Origin: Strigamia acuminata
Lineage: Eukaryota > Arthropoda > Chilopoda > Geophilomorpha > Linotaeniidae
NCBI GenBank assembly: GCA_949358305.1
Contig: OX442324.1
Span: 8,467,601 to 8,531,600, forward strand
Length of the DNA stretch: 64,000 nt
Direction: 5' to 3'
Positions within the stretch are counted from its first letter, which is position 1. Every line of letters begins with the position of its first letter. Of the stretch, positions 52,619 through 63,485 are shown in pieces. The position numbers and the translations under genes were made by a program. The notes under the pieces were generated by a model. It had not been told where the DNA came from. It worked only from the letters and a program-made list of their open reading frames with translations, and did no database searches.

Positions 52619-55600
52619 TCATCGTAACGATGAATCACATAGTCGCAAATTAATAAAATCCTTTGTGGTGATCAATTTCAAACCACCTGTTGCCTTGGTC
52701 ATAATATCTGCAGGCATCTCTTCTGTAGACATATAGTTGATATCATAAGTTCCGTCTTGAACATCCTCACGTAAAAATAACACTCTCCTGTGAAAGTGTT
52801 TTGTGCGCCCATGGTACTGGGGGTTCTTAGTGAGGGCGATGGCGGCTTGATTATCGGAAAAGATTTGAATCGGTCTTTGAATTAAATTGGTCATTTCAAG
52901 CTGTTCCAGCAATGATGTTATCCATTTCAGTTCTTTTGCTAACTCTACCATTGCTACAAATTCCGATTCACATGTTGATAAGGCAATTAGCTTTTGCTTC
53001 TTTGATTGCCAAGTGATGGTTGAATTTCCCAGCATGGTGATAAATCCTGCATAGCTCTTTGCATCAACCGAGGCACTGTTCCAAGATGCATCGGCATATC
53101 CTCGCAATAATCCAAATCCCTGAGAATAAATTAACGACAAATCAGCCGTTCCTTTTAAATAGTGAAGGATCTTCTTTGCTGCTGTCCAGTGAGCATCATG
53201 CGGATTCTGCAACCACTGCGATAGATAGGATACCGCATAGGCGATATCTGGTCGAGTAGCTTGAGCCAAGTAGGATAAGGAGCCTATTAATTCTCGATAG
53301 GGCTCGTTAGTTAATGGTAATCCGAGCGGATAATTAGGGTCCTCCAGCTTCTGGGATGGGTCCATGGGTGCTCTACTTGTCTTTGCATTCATCATGTTGA
53401 ATTTAAGCAAGACCTCAAATATATACTTGGATTGGTCCAACAAAAGTGCATATGGATGGGTCTGTCGCCTAATCCTGATGCCCAAAATCTCTGTGACTTC
53501 TCCAAGGTCGATCAGATTAACTTGCTTCATCACTTTCCCCATTATCTGATCGAGCATCCGTGTGGCGTTAGTTGCCGGCATCAAATCGTCAACATAAGTG
53601 CCCATTATTATAATGTCGGTACCATTTTTCCACAGATGAACGCATGGATCAACTACCAACTTCTTAAATCCCGCTTGTGCAAGTACCTTGTTCAGGGCTT
53701 CATGCCAAGCGCGGCCTGCCTGAGGTAAACCATAAACTGCTTTATTTAGGAGCCAAACGTCGTTTTCTCGCCCAGGTTGAATAAAACCTTGAGGTTGCTC
53801 CATGTAGACTACCTCCTTCAATTTTGCATGAAGGTATGCTGATTTGACATCGTAGTGCTTGACTATAAAGCCAAACATTGCAGCAATGGCTAAGATAATT
53901 CTGATGGTGGCCAATCGAGCCACAGGGGAAAAAGACTCTGAATAGTCAATGCCCTTGTGGACATTGTAGCCTTGAACAACTAGACGGGCTTTATATTTCT
54001 TCTTAAACTTGTATACCCAGCGAGAGCCAATTACTTTTGCATCCTGTGGTCTTGGAACCAAAGTCCAAGTATTTTGTTGGGTGTGGGAGGCTATTTCCTC
54101 TTCCATAGCCTTTACCCATTGGCTCGCCTGGTCAGATGCCACTGCCTCAGCAAATGTCTTTGGCTCATAAATCGGTACTTCAACCTGTGGGTTGGTGTTC
54201 ACCACATGTGCTCGCTGGTTCTGCCAACGTTGTGTGCGATGCTGTCGCCAATCAATTGCTTGATAAGGCTGGACCTGACGTCGTATCCTTGAAGGATATC
54301 TCCGTTCTGGACCCGGTGTTGGTCGGGTGGGTTGCCGAAAAACAACTGGGGGTTGGGAGCTTACATCTCCCTCAGGTATGTACACCATTTCTGGTTCACG
54401 ATCAGGTTTTACATTCTGTCCTGATAATAATTCCACTCCCAATCTGGACTCATTGAATTTAACATCTCGTGCCACAATGATATTATTGGTATCTGGGTCA
54501 TAAAACTTCCAGCCCGGCTTCAACAAGGGATAGTCCATGAAAATGACCGGTTTAGCACGAGAATCCAACTTATTCCTATGTTGCTTTGGAACCCATGCGT
54601 AAGCAATAGTGCCAAAAATCCTCATATTAGATATGTCTGGTTTTCTTCCAGTAAGTCTTTCATAGGGTGTCTCATCCGGAAATCTACGTGTTGGTGAGCG
54701 ATTTATTGCATAGGCAGCACATGCTGCAGCTTCAGCCCAAAACTTGTGTGGCAACCTGGAATCATTCAATAGTGTCCTTGTCTTGTCAAGGAGGGATCTA
54801 TTTGCCCTTTCAGAGACTCCATTTTGGGATGGACTATAGATGACGGTAGTTTGATGTTGAATTCCCCTTGTGTCCAAAATTGTCCTAAAGTGTTGATTTA
54901 AAAATTCAGTCCCGTTGTCTGAGCGGACCATCTTGACTTTGGCTTCAAACTTATTTTGATGTGTGTCTATAAATTGTTCAAAAACACGCGAAGTCTCAGC
55001 CTTTGAGACCAAAAAACGAGGAAACAAACACCTTGAATAGTCATCTACAATCATGAAGATATACTCTGATCTTCCAATTGAAGGGTGTGGCATGGGACCA
55101 CACAGGTCTACATGCAGCATCTGTAGCGGTCCACTTGCTCTAATTGATGGTGCAGGCAAAAACGGGCTTCTGGTGTGCTTTGCTGTCACACATTCCTCAC
55201 ACAATGTCCATTTGTGAACTTTATCAATTGTCATCCCTGTCACCATATTTTTCTTTACTAAATCCTTTAAGGCACGATTGTTTATGTGTGCCAACCTGCG
55301 GTGCCACAACTCTGATCCCGCCAATGGAGGTTGTGATTGGATAGCCATCACTACTGCTTTGTCTTCCATTGTGGGTGCATTGGGGCTTCTTGCTTGTAAT
55401 TTGAACAATCCCCGATGGGATGAAACTTGGAACACTTGTACATTGTCAATTGTAGAAACTGTACAGCCACGGGCAGTAAATGCGACTTTATAGCCCAAAT
55501 TAGTCATTCTGCTTATTGATAACAGGTTACCACTCAATTCAGGCACATAATAGGTGTCTTCCAACTTCAGTACTCTGGCTTGGTCACCAAACCAAATATT

Positions 55601-56755
55601 TAGCATAATTACACCAGTTCCTGATGCTTTGATCTCTCTGCCATCAGCCAATGAAACCATCTTGACAAATGAGTCATCCAATGTTGTAAATAAACTCCTG
55701 TCTCCACTCATATGTGAAGTTGCACCTGAATCCAGATACCATATGTAAGGGTCAAATTGTTCTTGGTCTATTAAAAGTTCGTTCTTCCTGTCCACTTGAT
55801 CAGGGTCACTGTCCGTTGCAACAAGAGCGAACTGTGGTGTTTGATCTTCCACATCTGTCACTCGCTTGGATGTGGACGGTCCAGATGATCCTCGTCCTCT
55901 GGGAACCCAAGGTCTTGACCGAGGAGGAAAACCACGATTGGCAGATGTGGATGGTTGAGTGTCTTGGTTCTGCTGGGGTGGGCGGCGACAATCCACTTGT
56001 CTATGGCCTGGGATCCCACAATTCCAACATTTGAGTTGGATTCGACCTCTGGCTGGTCTGCCACCTCTGCCCCGTTGATAGGAGGTTGCACCTCGTACCC
56101 AATTGGCACTCTCCAGCTTTGGAGTTGTCTGTTGTGGCTTTCTTGCTTCCTCAGCCAATAAGGCACGTTGCAAAACTTGAATTGTCATTGCTGCCACTCC
56201 CAGTACATCACAGCTACGTACAACATTAATATAATCAGCAGTTAATCCTTTCAAGATGTGTGAGCAAAGTTCTGGTTCTTCAGTCACTACTCCCAATGAT
56301 TGCAGTTCCTGAGCTACTGCTGTGGCACGCCCAATATATTCCAGAATTGTCTCTCTAGGTTTCATCTGAATTCTACCCAAGTCAGTCTTTAATTGAACTT
56401 TTAATTCTGCTAAGACACCTTGGTTCTGGACTTGCAATTTCTTCCATGCTTCTGATGCAGTAACAACATTCATAACATATTTCATTTGAGTAGCATCTAT
56501 TGTAGATAAAATTGTATTCAGCACTTCCACATCTTTAACCTGCCATACATCCAATCTGGTATTGAAGGTTTTCTCATCTTCAGTTGCCAATTTAATAGGC
56601 ATCACTGGTGATGCAGTTGGATCCCACTTGTGCTTGGATCTCAGTAGAATTGCCACTCTAAATTTCCATGCACCATAGTTTCTGCCATTCAACTTCTCAA
56701 CTGGAATTACAAATTGATCTGCCATCATTTCCTCAGAAATAGCACTTAAAATCAA
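52619..56755 (-). CDS. Copia-J Gag-Pol polyprotein
   Basis: 1378 residues, no stop. Capsid (UBN2 type, LNGRNYGAWKFRV), CCHC knuckle (CWNCGIPGHRQVDC, about 242-255), protease LDSGATSHM (about 341), integrase zinc site (LWHRRLAHINN, CEECVTAKH) and D (HVDLCGP), D (VRSDNGTEF), E (NGVSERANR), a basic linker (RRYPSRIRRQVQP) without an MBD, RT with RARLV-like KARLVVQGY, DVKSAYLHAKL, GLPQAGRAW and YVDDLMP (about 1052), RNase H with YADASWN, STCESEFVA, FSDNQAAI and the DIMTKA end. The start could be Met-11 (56725), which gives the usual MADQF start. All catalytic motifs are intact. Confidence 0.93.
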   Translation of the reverse strand: MILSAISEEMMADQFVIPVEKLNGRNYGAWKFRVAILLRSKHKWDPTASPVMPIKLATEDEKTFNTRLDVWQVKDVEVLNTILSTIDATQMKYVMNVVTASEAWKKLQVQNQGVLAELKVQLKTDLGRIQMKPRETILEYIGRATAVAQELQSLGVVTEEPELCSHILKGLTADYINVVRSCDVLGVAAMTIQVLQRALLAEEARKPQQTTPKLESANWVRGATSYQRGRGGRPARGRIQLKCWNCGIPGHRQVDCRRPPQQNQDTQPSTSANRGFPPRSRPWVPRGRGSSGPSTSKRVTDVEDQTPQFALVATDSDPDQVDRKNELLIDQEQFDPYIWYLDSGATSHMSGDRSLFTTLDDSFVKMVSLADGREIKASGTGVIMLNIWFGDQARVLKLEDTYYVPELSGNLLSISRMTNLGYKVAFTARGCTVSTIDNVQVFQVSSHRGLFKLQARSPNAPTMEDKAVVMAIQSQPPLAGSELWHRRLAHINNRALKDLVKKNMVTGMTIDKVHKWTLCEECVTAKHTRSPFLPAPSIRASGPLQMLHVDLCGPMPHPSIGRSEYIFMIVDDYSRCLFPRFLVSKAETSRVFEQFIDTHQNKFEAKVKMVRSDNGTEFLNQHFRTILDTRGIQHQTTVIYSPSQNGVSERANRSLLDKTRTLLNDSRLPHKFWAEAAACAAYAINRSPTRRFPDETPYERLTGRKPDISNMRIFGTIAYAWVPKQHRNKLDSRAKPVIFMDYPLLKPGWKFYDPDTNNIIVARDVKFNESRLGVELLSGQNVKPDREPEMVYIPEGDVSSQPPVVFRQPTRPTPGPERRYPSRIRRQVQPYQAIDWRQHRTQRWQNQRAHVVNTNPQVEVPIYEPKTFAEAVASDQASQWVKAMEEEIASHTQQNTWTLVPRPQDAKVIGSRWVYKFKKKYKARLVVQGYNVHKGIDYSESFSPVARLATIRIILAIAAMFGFIVKHYDVKSAYLHAKLKEVVYMEQPQGFIQPGRENDVWLLNKAVYGLPQAGRAWHEALNKVLAQAGFKKLVVDPCVHLWKNGTDIIIMGTYVDDLMPATNATRMLDQIMGKVMKQVNLIDLGEVTEILGIRIRRQTHPYALLLDQSKYIFEVLLKFNMMNAKTSRAPMDPSQKLEDPNYPLGLPLTNEPYRELIGSLSYLAQATRPDIAYAVSYLSQWLQNPHDAHWTAAKKILHYLKGTADLSLIYSQGFGLLRGYADASWNSASVDAKSYAGFITMLGNSTITWQSKKQKLIALSTCESEFVAMVELAKELKWITSLLEQLEMTNLIQRPIQIFSDNQAAIALTKNPQYHGRTKHFHRRVLFLREDVQDGTYDINYMSTEEMPADIMTKATGGLKLITTKDFINLRLCDSSLR

Positions 56756-56953
56756 CTAATCAGTCCAGGGCTTAATGTTGCACAGGCTTATCACTTTATT
56801 AGTTCAGGGTGAGGCTTATCACTCAGGCAATTCTGGGCCTAATTCTCATGGAACTTTTAAAACTGCATTAAAACTTCAGATTTCCAACCTTTCTTCACAA
56901 TATGCAATTGTTCAGCCAAAAAACAGTCCATATTTCACATAATAAATTTGTGT

Positions 56954-56969
56954 CTGGGCTCATAACCCA
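56954..56969 (-). promoter_or_regulatory. Copia-J primer site, half-tRNA type
   Basis: Minus strand TGGGTTATGAGCCCAG next to the 5' LTR. Matches the anticodon arm of initiator tRNA-Met with one mismatch (A for G). Confidence 0.65.
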
Positions 56970-57093
56970 TGAAGAGTCAGATATGCAATGGAGCTTTCAT
57001 ATATTCATACATTCATCTTGAATTTTTAATAACACACGTTTCATACATAGTTACCAAAATACATTGTTGATTTTATAAAGTATTGTTCCAACA
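56970..57093 (-). repeat. Copia-J 5' LTR
   Basis: 124 bp, apparently identical to the 3' LTR. Confidence 0.92.
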
Positions 57094-57287
57094 AAAACAA
57101 ATTGCATTTGACGTTTGATGCTTGGTTCGTAAAGGCCCCACCGGGGGGCGCCACGACCAGAAACATTGACCGGGAAGAGTGGAAAGAGTGCATGGCGCAA
57201 GGAATTTCTTCCCGGTAAGCACCAATCAGACGTCAAAAGCGGTTTGTTACGCGCCTCGGGATTGGTCGGGAGACCGATTGTTGTTAT

Positions 57288-57817
57288 TGTTCATTTTCTG
57301 TGGAATAACACTGGTGAGTCCTGAATTTGGCTTTGGCAAAAATTGCTCAAACTGAGCAGCCATGTTTATTCATGAAAGAAAAATTTGTCAAGTGACTGGG
57401 AATCAGTCACATGGCTAATCATACATGTGATTCTCAAAATACTAGAACAAATCCCAATTGCAACAAACTATACAAATAACTATAATGGTAAAAGGATTTG
57501 TCCAAATCAATTACATGAATAAAACAACATAAAAGCAGTAATAGAGACAGCACTATTGATTTAAATAATGACACGTGAATTATTAAACCCAAACAATTCC
57601 ATCTGACTCTTATATTACTGGACACATGTATGGCAATGTAAACCGGCAATGTCTACCCCAATGTTATGATTCTCAATACCTTGGAAAAGGGGAGAAACAC
57701 CGCACAAACTAAACAATGCTCACAATGCGAACCGCGCACTAAACCTGAAACATGCGCGTTTAAACAATGCTGATTGTAAACCATTTGTCTATGATAACAT
57801 ATTTCTGATTTCCTACA
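57288..57817. mobile_element. Solo LTR, Copia type, TSD GTTAT
   Basis: 530 bp, TGTTCATTTTCTG to GATTTCCTACA, with 5-bp repeats GTTAT (57283-57287, 57818-57822). Removal restores the palindromic MITE. Contains AGAACAAATCC and GGATTTGTCC words seen in the Copia-C and -E LTRs. Confidence 0.78.
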
Positions 57818-57872
57818 GTTATGTTAGCCCTAATCTCATTCGTGGCTATTTTTAGACAAAGCTAGTGGTAAA

Positions 57873-58246
57873 TTCTCATGGTAACCACCAAAATGGATCT
57901 CATAGAAATCAACAAAGTGGTCCTCACTTTAACCATTCGAATAATCATTCGAATACTGGTTCACATAATAATGTGCCGCCAAATTCTGGTAATACAAATT
58001 CTAATAATTCACACCAAAATAATTCGAGTAATCAGTCGAATAACCATCATTCTGGAGATTCAATGCCTTCAACTTTGTCCGCAGAAGAATATGGAAAGTT
58101 GTTATTAACAATAAAAACCATGATTCAAACTGAGAAAGGTACGTCTCAGGACTATCATATGAAAGCCCCAGAAATGCCGATCTTTACGGGATTAACCACT
58201 GAAAGTGAATATTTCCTTTCCATTACAAAGAGTGTGGCCTCTCTTA
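57873..58246 (+). pseudogene. Gypsy-H gag, second part
   Basis: His/Asn/Gln-rich (GNHQNGSHRNQQ, NHSNNHSN) and then a structured part (SAEEYGKLLLTIKTMIQ, MPIFTGLTTESEYFLSI). A Harbinger-type MITE cuts it at VASL; it continues at 58593. Confidence 0.65.
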
Positions 58247-58592
58247 TGCTGGGCGCACACATACCGCAATTTCGCGTCCCGTCGCAATCGCGTTGCCATT
58301 GCGCATGCGCAGGTGGCGTCATTTCTTTCGCGCCGGTTCAAAATCTACTTTTGGAAATAGTATTTGTCCCACGTACTATTTCGCCCGCGATTCATGTTGC
58401 AGCCAATCCCGTGAGCTGTTTGGAATGATGTCATTTCATCAACATTTTCGGTTGCTGTGTGAATGACGTCATAAGATTGAATTAGCAGAGCTGAAATAGC
58501 TACATGTGTGTAGCATTGCACGTGATTTACAGCGCTATTTTGCTTGCGAAATTGCGACGCGACGCGAAATCGCGGTATATGTGCGCCCAGCT
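58247..58592. mobile_element. Harbinger-type MITE, TSD TTA
   Basis: 346 bp with ends GCTGGGCGCACATA and the complement, sub-terminal CGCAATTTCGCG/CGCGAAATTGCG, and 3-bp repeats TTA (58244-58246, 58593-58595). Removal restores VASL-KKIPLDD in frame. A 3-bp TTA duplication is typical of PIF/Harbinger. No transposase. Confidence 0.8.
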
Positions 58593-59859
58593 TTAAGAAA
58601 ATCCCACTCGATGACATGGTACATAATATTTCACCAAGCTTTATGATTGATGACACAAATTTGTGGTATCAAGAGAATAAAAGTAAATGTCCAAATTGGA
58701 TTACTTTCGAACAATTATTTCGAGTAAGATTCGTAGCCAGCAAACTAGAGCGATTAACTCAGCAAGTGGCTACTAGACAGCAAGAATCTGAAAGTCTGTA
58801 TGCTTTCATACTTCGATACTTTAAAGTTTGTAATTTACAATCCAACATAGACGCTCAAAGCGCGACTACTATACTGTTTACAAACATTACTCGAGAAAGT
58901 GTAAGACTTCTACACTGACAAAAAATGGCAGATTATCCATTGACCCAAATTTATGAGATTGCAAGTAACAATCGAGCATTGTATGACGATGCCTAGACGA
59001 ACCCAAAAAACAAAATGTAGTTCGACGGCCTTTTCCTCCTAAAAAGCCGGAAACTAGGTTTCCAGTCAAGTCTGGTATTAAAGCCTTAGATTATGAAATG
59101 TCAGAAGACACTCAAGAGTTTGAGGAAATACCGGAAGAATGTGAAACTCTTTACTCGGTAAACGGAGTTGTGGATCCAGCTAAAAGAGGACCCATGGTCT
59201 GTTACAATTGCAAACAGCCCGGACATTTCCGACGGGACTGTACTACTCTGAAACCCAGACCTAACTTCCATTCGGAAGGAGCATCCAAACGGGTAACGCA
59301 AGAATCATTAGATCTTACACTTAATTCTAAGTTTAACAGTTTCAATTCTAAACTCAATAATTTTGAGACAAAACTACAAAGTAGTTTGACGAACACATTA
59401 ACTAATTCATTAGTTGAGACTATGAAGAAGTTAGGCAAAAATGAATCAAACGATTCAGATAAGTAGAAACCAACAAACTAGATCGGGGGATAAAGGAATT
59501 ATCCAGCCCCCAGAAATAGTGCAAACTATATCGGAAGTAATGGATGTTGACATTCTCGAAGAATCCACTAGCACTAGCGGTGGAGTAAATGAAAATTTAC
59601 AAAAGATGACGGAGCAGTTAAATAATTTGACTCTTTTTCCGAACGGATATTTCTTGAAGAAATTTTGTATGGTTTCTCGACTCAATAAAGAGATGGCTAT
59701 AGAAAGAATTCATCAGATTTCTTTGAAAAATAATAGTGATGATCCTCGAATGAAGATCACGATTGGTGGACTCACTTACAATGCACTTATGGATTCTGGT
59801 GCTACATAGTGTTACATTGGAGAACAACTCTTGTCAGAAACTCATGCTTTGCCAAAATA
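58593..59859 (+). pseudogene. Gypsy-H gag end, zinc knuckle and protease
   Basis: Capsid C-terminal part (NWITFEQLFRVRFVASKLERL, SLYAFILRYFK), an acidic section, CCHC knuckle CYNCKQPGHFRRDC (59200-59241), and the aspartic protease core LTYNALMDSGAT (59770-59805) followed by a stop. Three frame breaks. Ended by a mariner-type terminus at 59862. Confidence 0.75.
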
Positions 59860-59861
59860 TA

Positions 59862-59908
59862 CAGGGTGAGTCAAAAGTCTGGAAACACTTGTGTTTTTCC
59901 TTATTATT
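59862..59908. mobile_element. Mariner-type terminus
   Basis: CAGGGTGAGTCAAAAGTCTG after TA (59860-59861), nearly identical to 63737. It continues after the solo LTR at 61208; the other end was not found. Confidence 0.6.
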
Positions 59909-61203
59909 TGTGACGGTGACGACCACAACTCCTATTTAACAATGGTACCGGGAATAGATCGCAATAAAAGACAGTGAATATAATACGAGAGATAAATAAA
60001 TACAAGAGACAAGAATGTTATCAATACACTACAGTTTATTGTTGGCATACAATATAATCGAGACTAAATTTTACATACAAGTTAGGTTTTGCTGTCACTG
60101 ATAAAAGATAAAGATTAGGCTTTTCGTCGCAATCACACAGTTGCCGTCGATAGAAAATGCCTTGCCATGCAGAACGGTATCAAGCGTCCCCTGCGTAGCA
60201 GCACGGTCGTTCATCTAGTGATTGACGGTACCACGTACACAGGAGTCGATAGCTTGCCGCTCCACACAGCAGTTTAGCCCTTCGCGGTACTAATTACAAA
60301 CCGACTGCTTTGGCACCAAATACCATGAGATTCAGCTTGCCAAACACTTGGTGCTACTCACGGTTACTGTAAAACAGACTGCTTTGGCACCATCAGGTGA
60401 AGGAACCAATTCTCAACAATACCGGTGCTTAATTACGGTTACGGAATGTGTTCATACCGAAAATGGCCACTCAGTCCTGCCCGGAGGATACTGAATTGCA
60501 CAGAAGGCAGGTTCGCCTCGGCGAGACCGTAAACTGAAACATTAGAATCCAGTATTTCATCTTCAATCGATGGACAGCATGATTCTGTAGAATCATGCAA
60601 CGGTTCTTTGTGAATAAATCAGCAAAGAACCAAATGGTTTAAATGGGCAAAGAATCATATTTCGTAAGTAACAATACCAAAACAAAATAATCAAACAGAG
60701 CCGCCGAATGGTCGGTTGTTTCGGTATATGTACCCCGGCTGGGTTAAGGATTAATCCAGTCATCCAATTGGAACATAGGTTCCACGAATCCCTCCAATCC
60801 CGTAATACCGGAAATGGATACGGGGAACATAATGTAGATTATACTAATCTTTATTATAACCGGAACTGGATACCCAGGACCGGAAATGCATTCCACCAAT
60901 CAGATCGATTAAATGATCGATTGATTTCTGAATCTCCTTTTCTATCGAAATGGAGATTAAGTCGTAACTTAATAATGAATAACTATTAATATATATCTAT
61001 ATTAATGTCGGCTAAGTTCTAATTCACTCCTATAAATATATTCTTTTATTTATTTGCAAGAATCTAACTCGCAATTCGAATTTACCGCTAAATTGTGATC
61101 GCGCCATCTAGTGGCGGAATGGAGCATTGATAAAAGCGGGTTTCGCTACAAAACCTTATCAAATGGTCGTGATATTCATAAATACCACTTCTAAACCGTC
61201 ACA
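59909..61203. mobile_element. Solo LTR, 1295 bp, TSD TATT
   Basis: TGTGACGGTGACG to AAACCGTCACA with 4-bp repeats TATT (59905-59908, 61204-61207). The terminal TGTGACGG/CCGTCACA is an 8-bp inverted repeat. It contains GACTGCTTTGGCACCA twice (60304, 60370) but no open frame of interest. Long for a solo LTR, still within the gypsy range. Confidence 0.7.
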
Positions 61204-61207
61204 TATT

Positions 61208-61460
61208 GTTTTCAATATCGGTCACTAGATTGTGCTGGTATTATTACAAAATGTGCTTTATGTATTTCCTCCTTGTAAAAGGAGTCAATTCCGTAAGTTT
61301 TCATCATTAAATAGTGTATATTTTGTATAATTATTGTTAGATTCATGTTTGCACGTTAGTTAAGTGCAAACAACCGTGTTTAGTGAACAAACACGTCTTT
61401 TTCACGCGTACATACTCGTACGCATATCCACGCACGAGAATTCAACGTGCGCTGTTTTTC
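61208..61460. other. Unassigned stretch
   Basis: Probably the inside of the mariner-type element plus the edge of the gypsy fragment; no motif recognised. Confidence 0.35.
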
Positions 61461-61474
61461 AACATGCTTCCTAC

Positions 61475-62989
61475 ACCTTTTCAGGTGGTATTTTTGCGCC
61501 AGATTGCTACAGAATCCATTTGACTGTTGATGCAGGCCCGAACGGGCTGGGAGCAATTTTGGCCCAGCTTAAGAGTGGAGAGACGGAACCACGGGTTGTG
61601 GCTTATGCAAGCCGTGCATTAACAGAAGTCAAAAGGAGATATTATCAAATTGAGCGGAAGACGTTGGCGGCCGTGTGGACCATTGAGCACTTTTATTTGT
61701 ACTTATATGGAAAAACTTTAGTCTTGTTTACAGATCATAAGCCTCTTATCAGCATCTTCGGGAATCGGAAGTCGCGACCCTTAGCTCGAATAGAACGCCT
61801 CTGCTTACGGATACAGCAATATGTGTTCGAGAGGAAGTACACCAGGATAAACACAAATCTAAGTGACTATATGTCGAGGCATTCAGGAGGTGAAATGGGA
61901 CGTGGAGCGACAATATTAATTTTGTTGTGAGAACGTGTGTGCCGAAATGGTTGACACGGATGCAGATGGCGAGGGCGACAGCTGAGGATGAGTGTTCACA
62001 ATTGTTGCGGACGGTGCTGAGTCGAGTGGGAGGCGAACGGGACAAGATGTGGAAGCACGAATGCCTGAGACCGTTTGAGACGTTACAAGAGGAGTTGACG
62101 AGTTCGGAAGACGGAATTGTTTTGCGCGGAGACCGGATTGTCGTCCCGGAGTAATTAAGAGATGAAGTGATAACCCTTGCACACTGTGGACATCAAGAAA
62201 TTGTGAAAACGAAAATGTTGCTGCGGCAAAAAGTATGGTTTCCGGGGTTAGATGCGTGGGTCGAACGGGCGGTCGCAGGATGTATTCTGTGCCAAGCTTG
62301 TGCATCAGTGCGGACAAGAACTCCACTGATGATGACGGATCTTCTGGATATGGCAGCGGCTTGCCGTTGATTTCCTGACACCGTTCCCAGATGAGAAGAT
62401 TTTGTTCGTATTAATCGATGAATACTTTCGTTTCCCATATGTAGATGAAGTCTAGTCAACTGGAGCTCGTGGCGTCATCAAATTGATGAGGAAGCGTTTT
62501 TTGGAATTGGGCATTCCGGAGGCCGTAAAGTCGGACAACGAGCCGCCATTTGCATCGGACGAGTTCACCGAATTTCTGAAGGACATGGGAATACGACATT
62601 AGCGCGTGACACCGTTGTGGCCGGAGGCCAATGGCAAAGTGAAACGCTTTATGAGGACTTTAAATAAAGCCATCTTGACGGCCGTGACGGAGGGCCGGAG
62701 ATGGCACAAAGAAATTTTTGAATTCTTTCTAAATTACAGAGCAACGCCTCATACGACAACGGGTGTTCCGCCGGCCGAATTGTTACTCAATCGACCAAAA
62801 AAGACCAGATTACCGCAGTTTTTTGCATTACAGGAGGACGAAATAATGAGAAAGAGGGATGAAGAAAAGAAGATGGGGATGAAGACATTAGCGGACGAAA
62901 AGAGACAAGCCAGCGAGCATGGATTGGCAGTGGGGGATTTTGTTGCTGGTCAAGAGGAAGAAAATGAACAAATTGACCACTCCTTATGA
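61475..62989 (+). pseudogene. Ty3/gypsy RNase H and integrase (Gypsy-I)
   Basis: RNase H: LTVDAGPNGLGAILAQ, VVAYASRALTEVKRRY, LFTDHKPLISIFG. Then the integrase zinc site (LAHCGHQEIVKTKMLL, CILCQAC), the core (IDEYFRFPYVDE, VKSDNEPPFAS, LWPEANGKVKRFM with the catalytic Glu replaced by Lys) and NYRATPHTTTGVPPAELLLN. Frame breaks near 61930, 62155, 62370, 62455 and 62602. Typical of K02A2.6-like elements. Confidence 0.8.
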
Positions 62990-63470
62990 CCTGATACCAT
63001 TTAAAATAATATCGATTATGGAGGCATCCATCTTGGATGCAGAACATGAACAGAATGACACCTAGTGTCAGAATATCAAAATACAAAATAGGAAATACAC
63101 TGAAATAAGCTATGCAGATGGCCAAAGCATGATACTACATGCTATACAACTTAAATAATAACAAATAACCAGAAATGTAATAAACAATACAACTGATCGA
63201 TAAATAAAGTCTAAAATGGAAAAATACATTGGAAAACTAGATAAATTGACTACAATAGGCGAATCTATATTGCAGCGACATGAAGATTGGTTTGAAAACC
63301 AACAATTTTGTGCCAACAACAAAGACAACTGGAGGAAAGAAGAAGAAGAAATAGTGAAATATATTGTGTGTCGATTTATGAACTTATTGTGAAACTTCGT
63401 ATTTATTAATGATGATCTTTTCCTCAAATTGTATAATATTTATCTTTATTGTTTTAGCTTGTAACAGTTG
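62990..63470. other. Gypsy 3' region with a decayed Copia-A-like LTR
   Basis: GACACCTAGTGTC and GCATGATACTACATGC recall the Copia-A LTR (GACACCTAGTGTCG, GCATGATACCTCATGC), so a diverged LTR may lie at 63018-63220. The remainder is unassigned. Confidence 0.35.
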
Positions 63471-63485
63471 TATTGGGGGGAGGGA
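63470..63485 (+). promoter_or_regulatory. Gypsy-I polypurine tract
   Basis: GTATTGGGGGGAGGGA just before the LTR start TGTAGTGTCGG. Confidence 0.75.

Larger units (their letters stand above)
52485..57093 (-). mobile_element. Copia-J, structurally intact, TSD AAAAC
   Basis: 4609 bp with 124-bp LTRs (52485-52608 and 56970-57093) that look identical, direct repeats AAAAC (52480-52484, 57094-57098), primer site, one uninterrupted gag-pol frame and polypurine tract. A candidate for a currently mobile element. Confidence 0.93.
52328..57871. mobile_element. Palindromic MITE, invaded twice
   Basis: Without its insertions about 400 bp: GAGAATTTACC and GGTAAATTCTC at the ends, GAATGAGATTAGGCCTAAC and its complement, AACAATCGG/CCGATTGTT, GACCAATC/GATTGGTC. 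The same module occurs inverted in the giant fold-back (45773-45850 and 46730-46808). Copia-J (52485-57093) and a solo LTR (57288-57817) sit in it. Confidence 0.65.
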
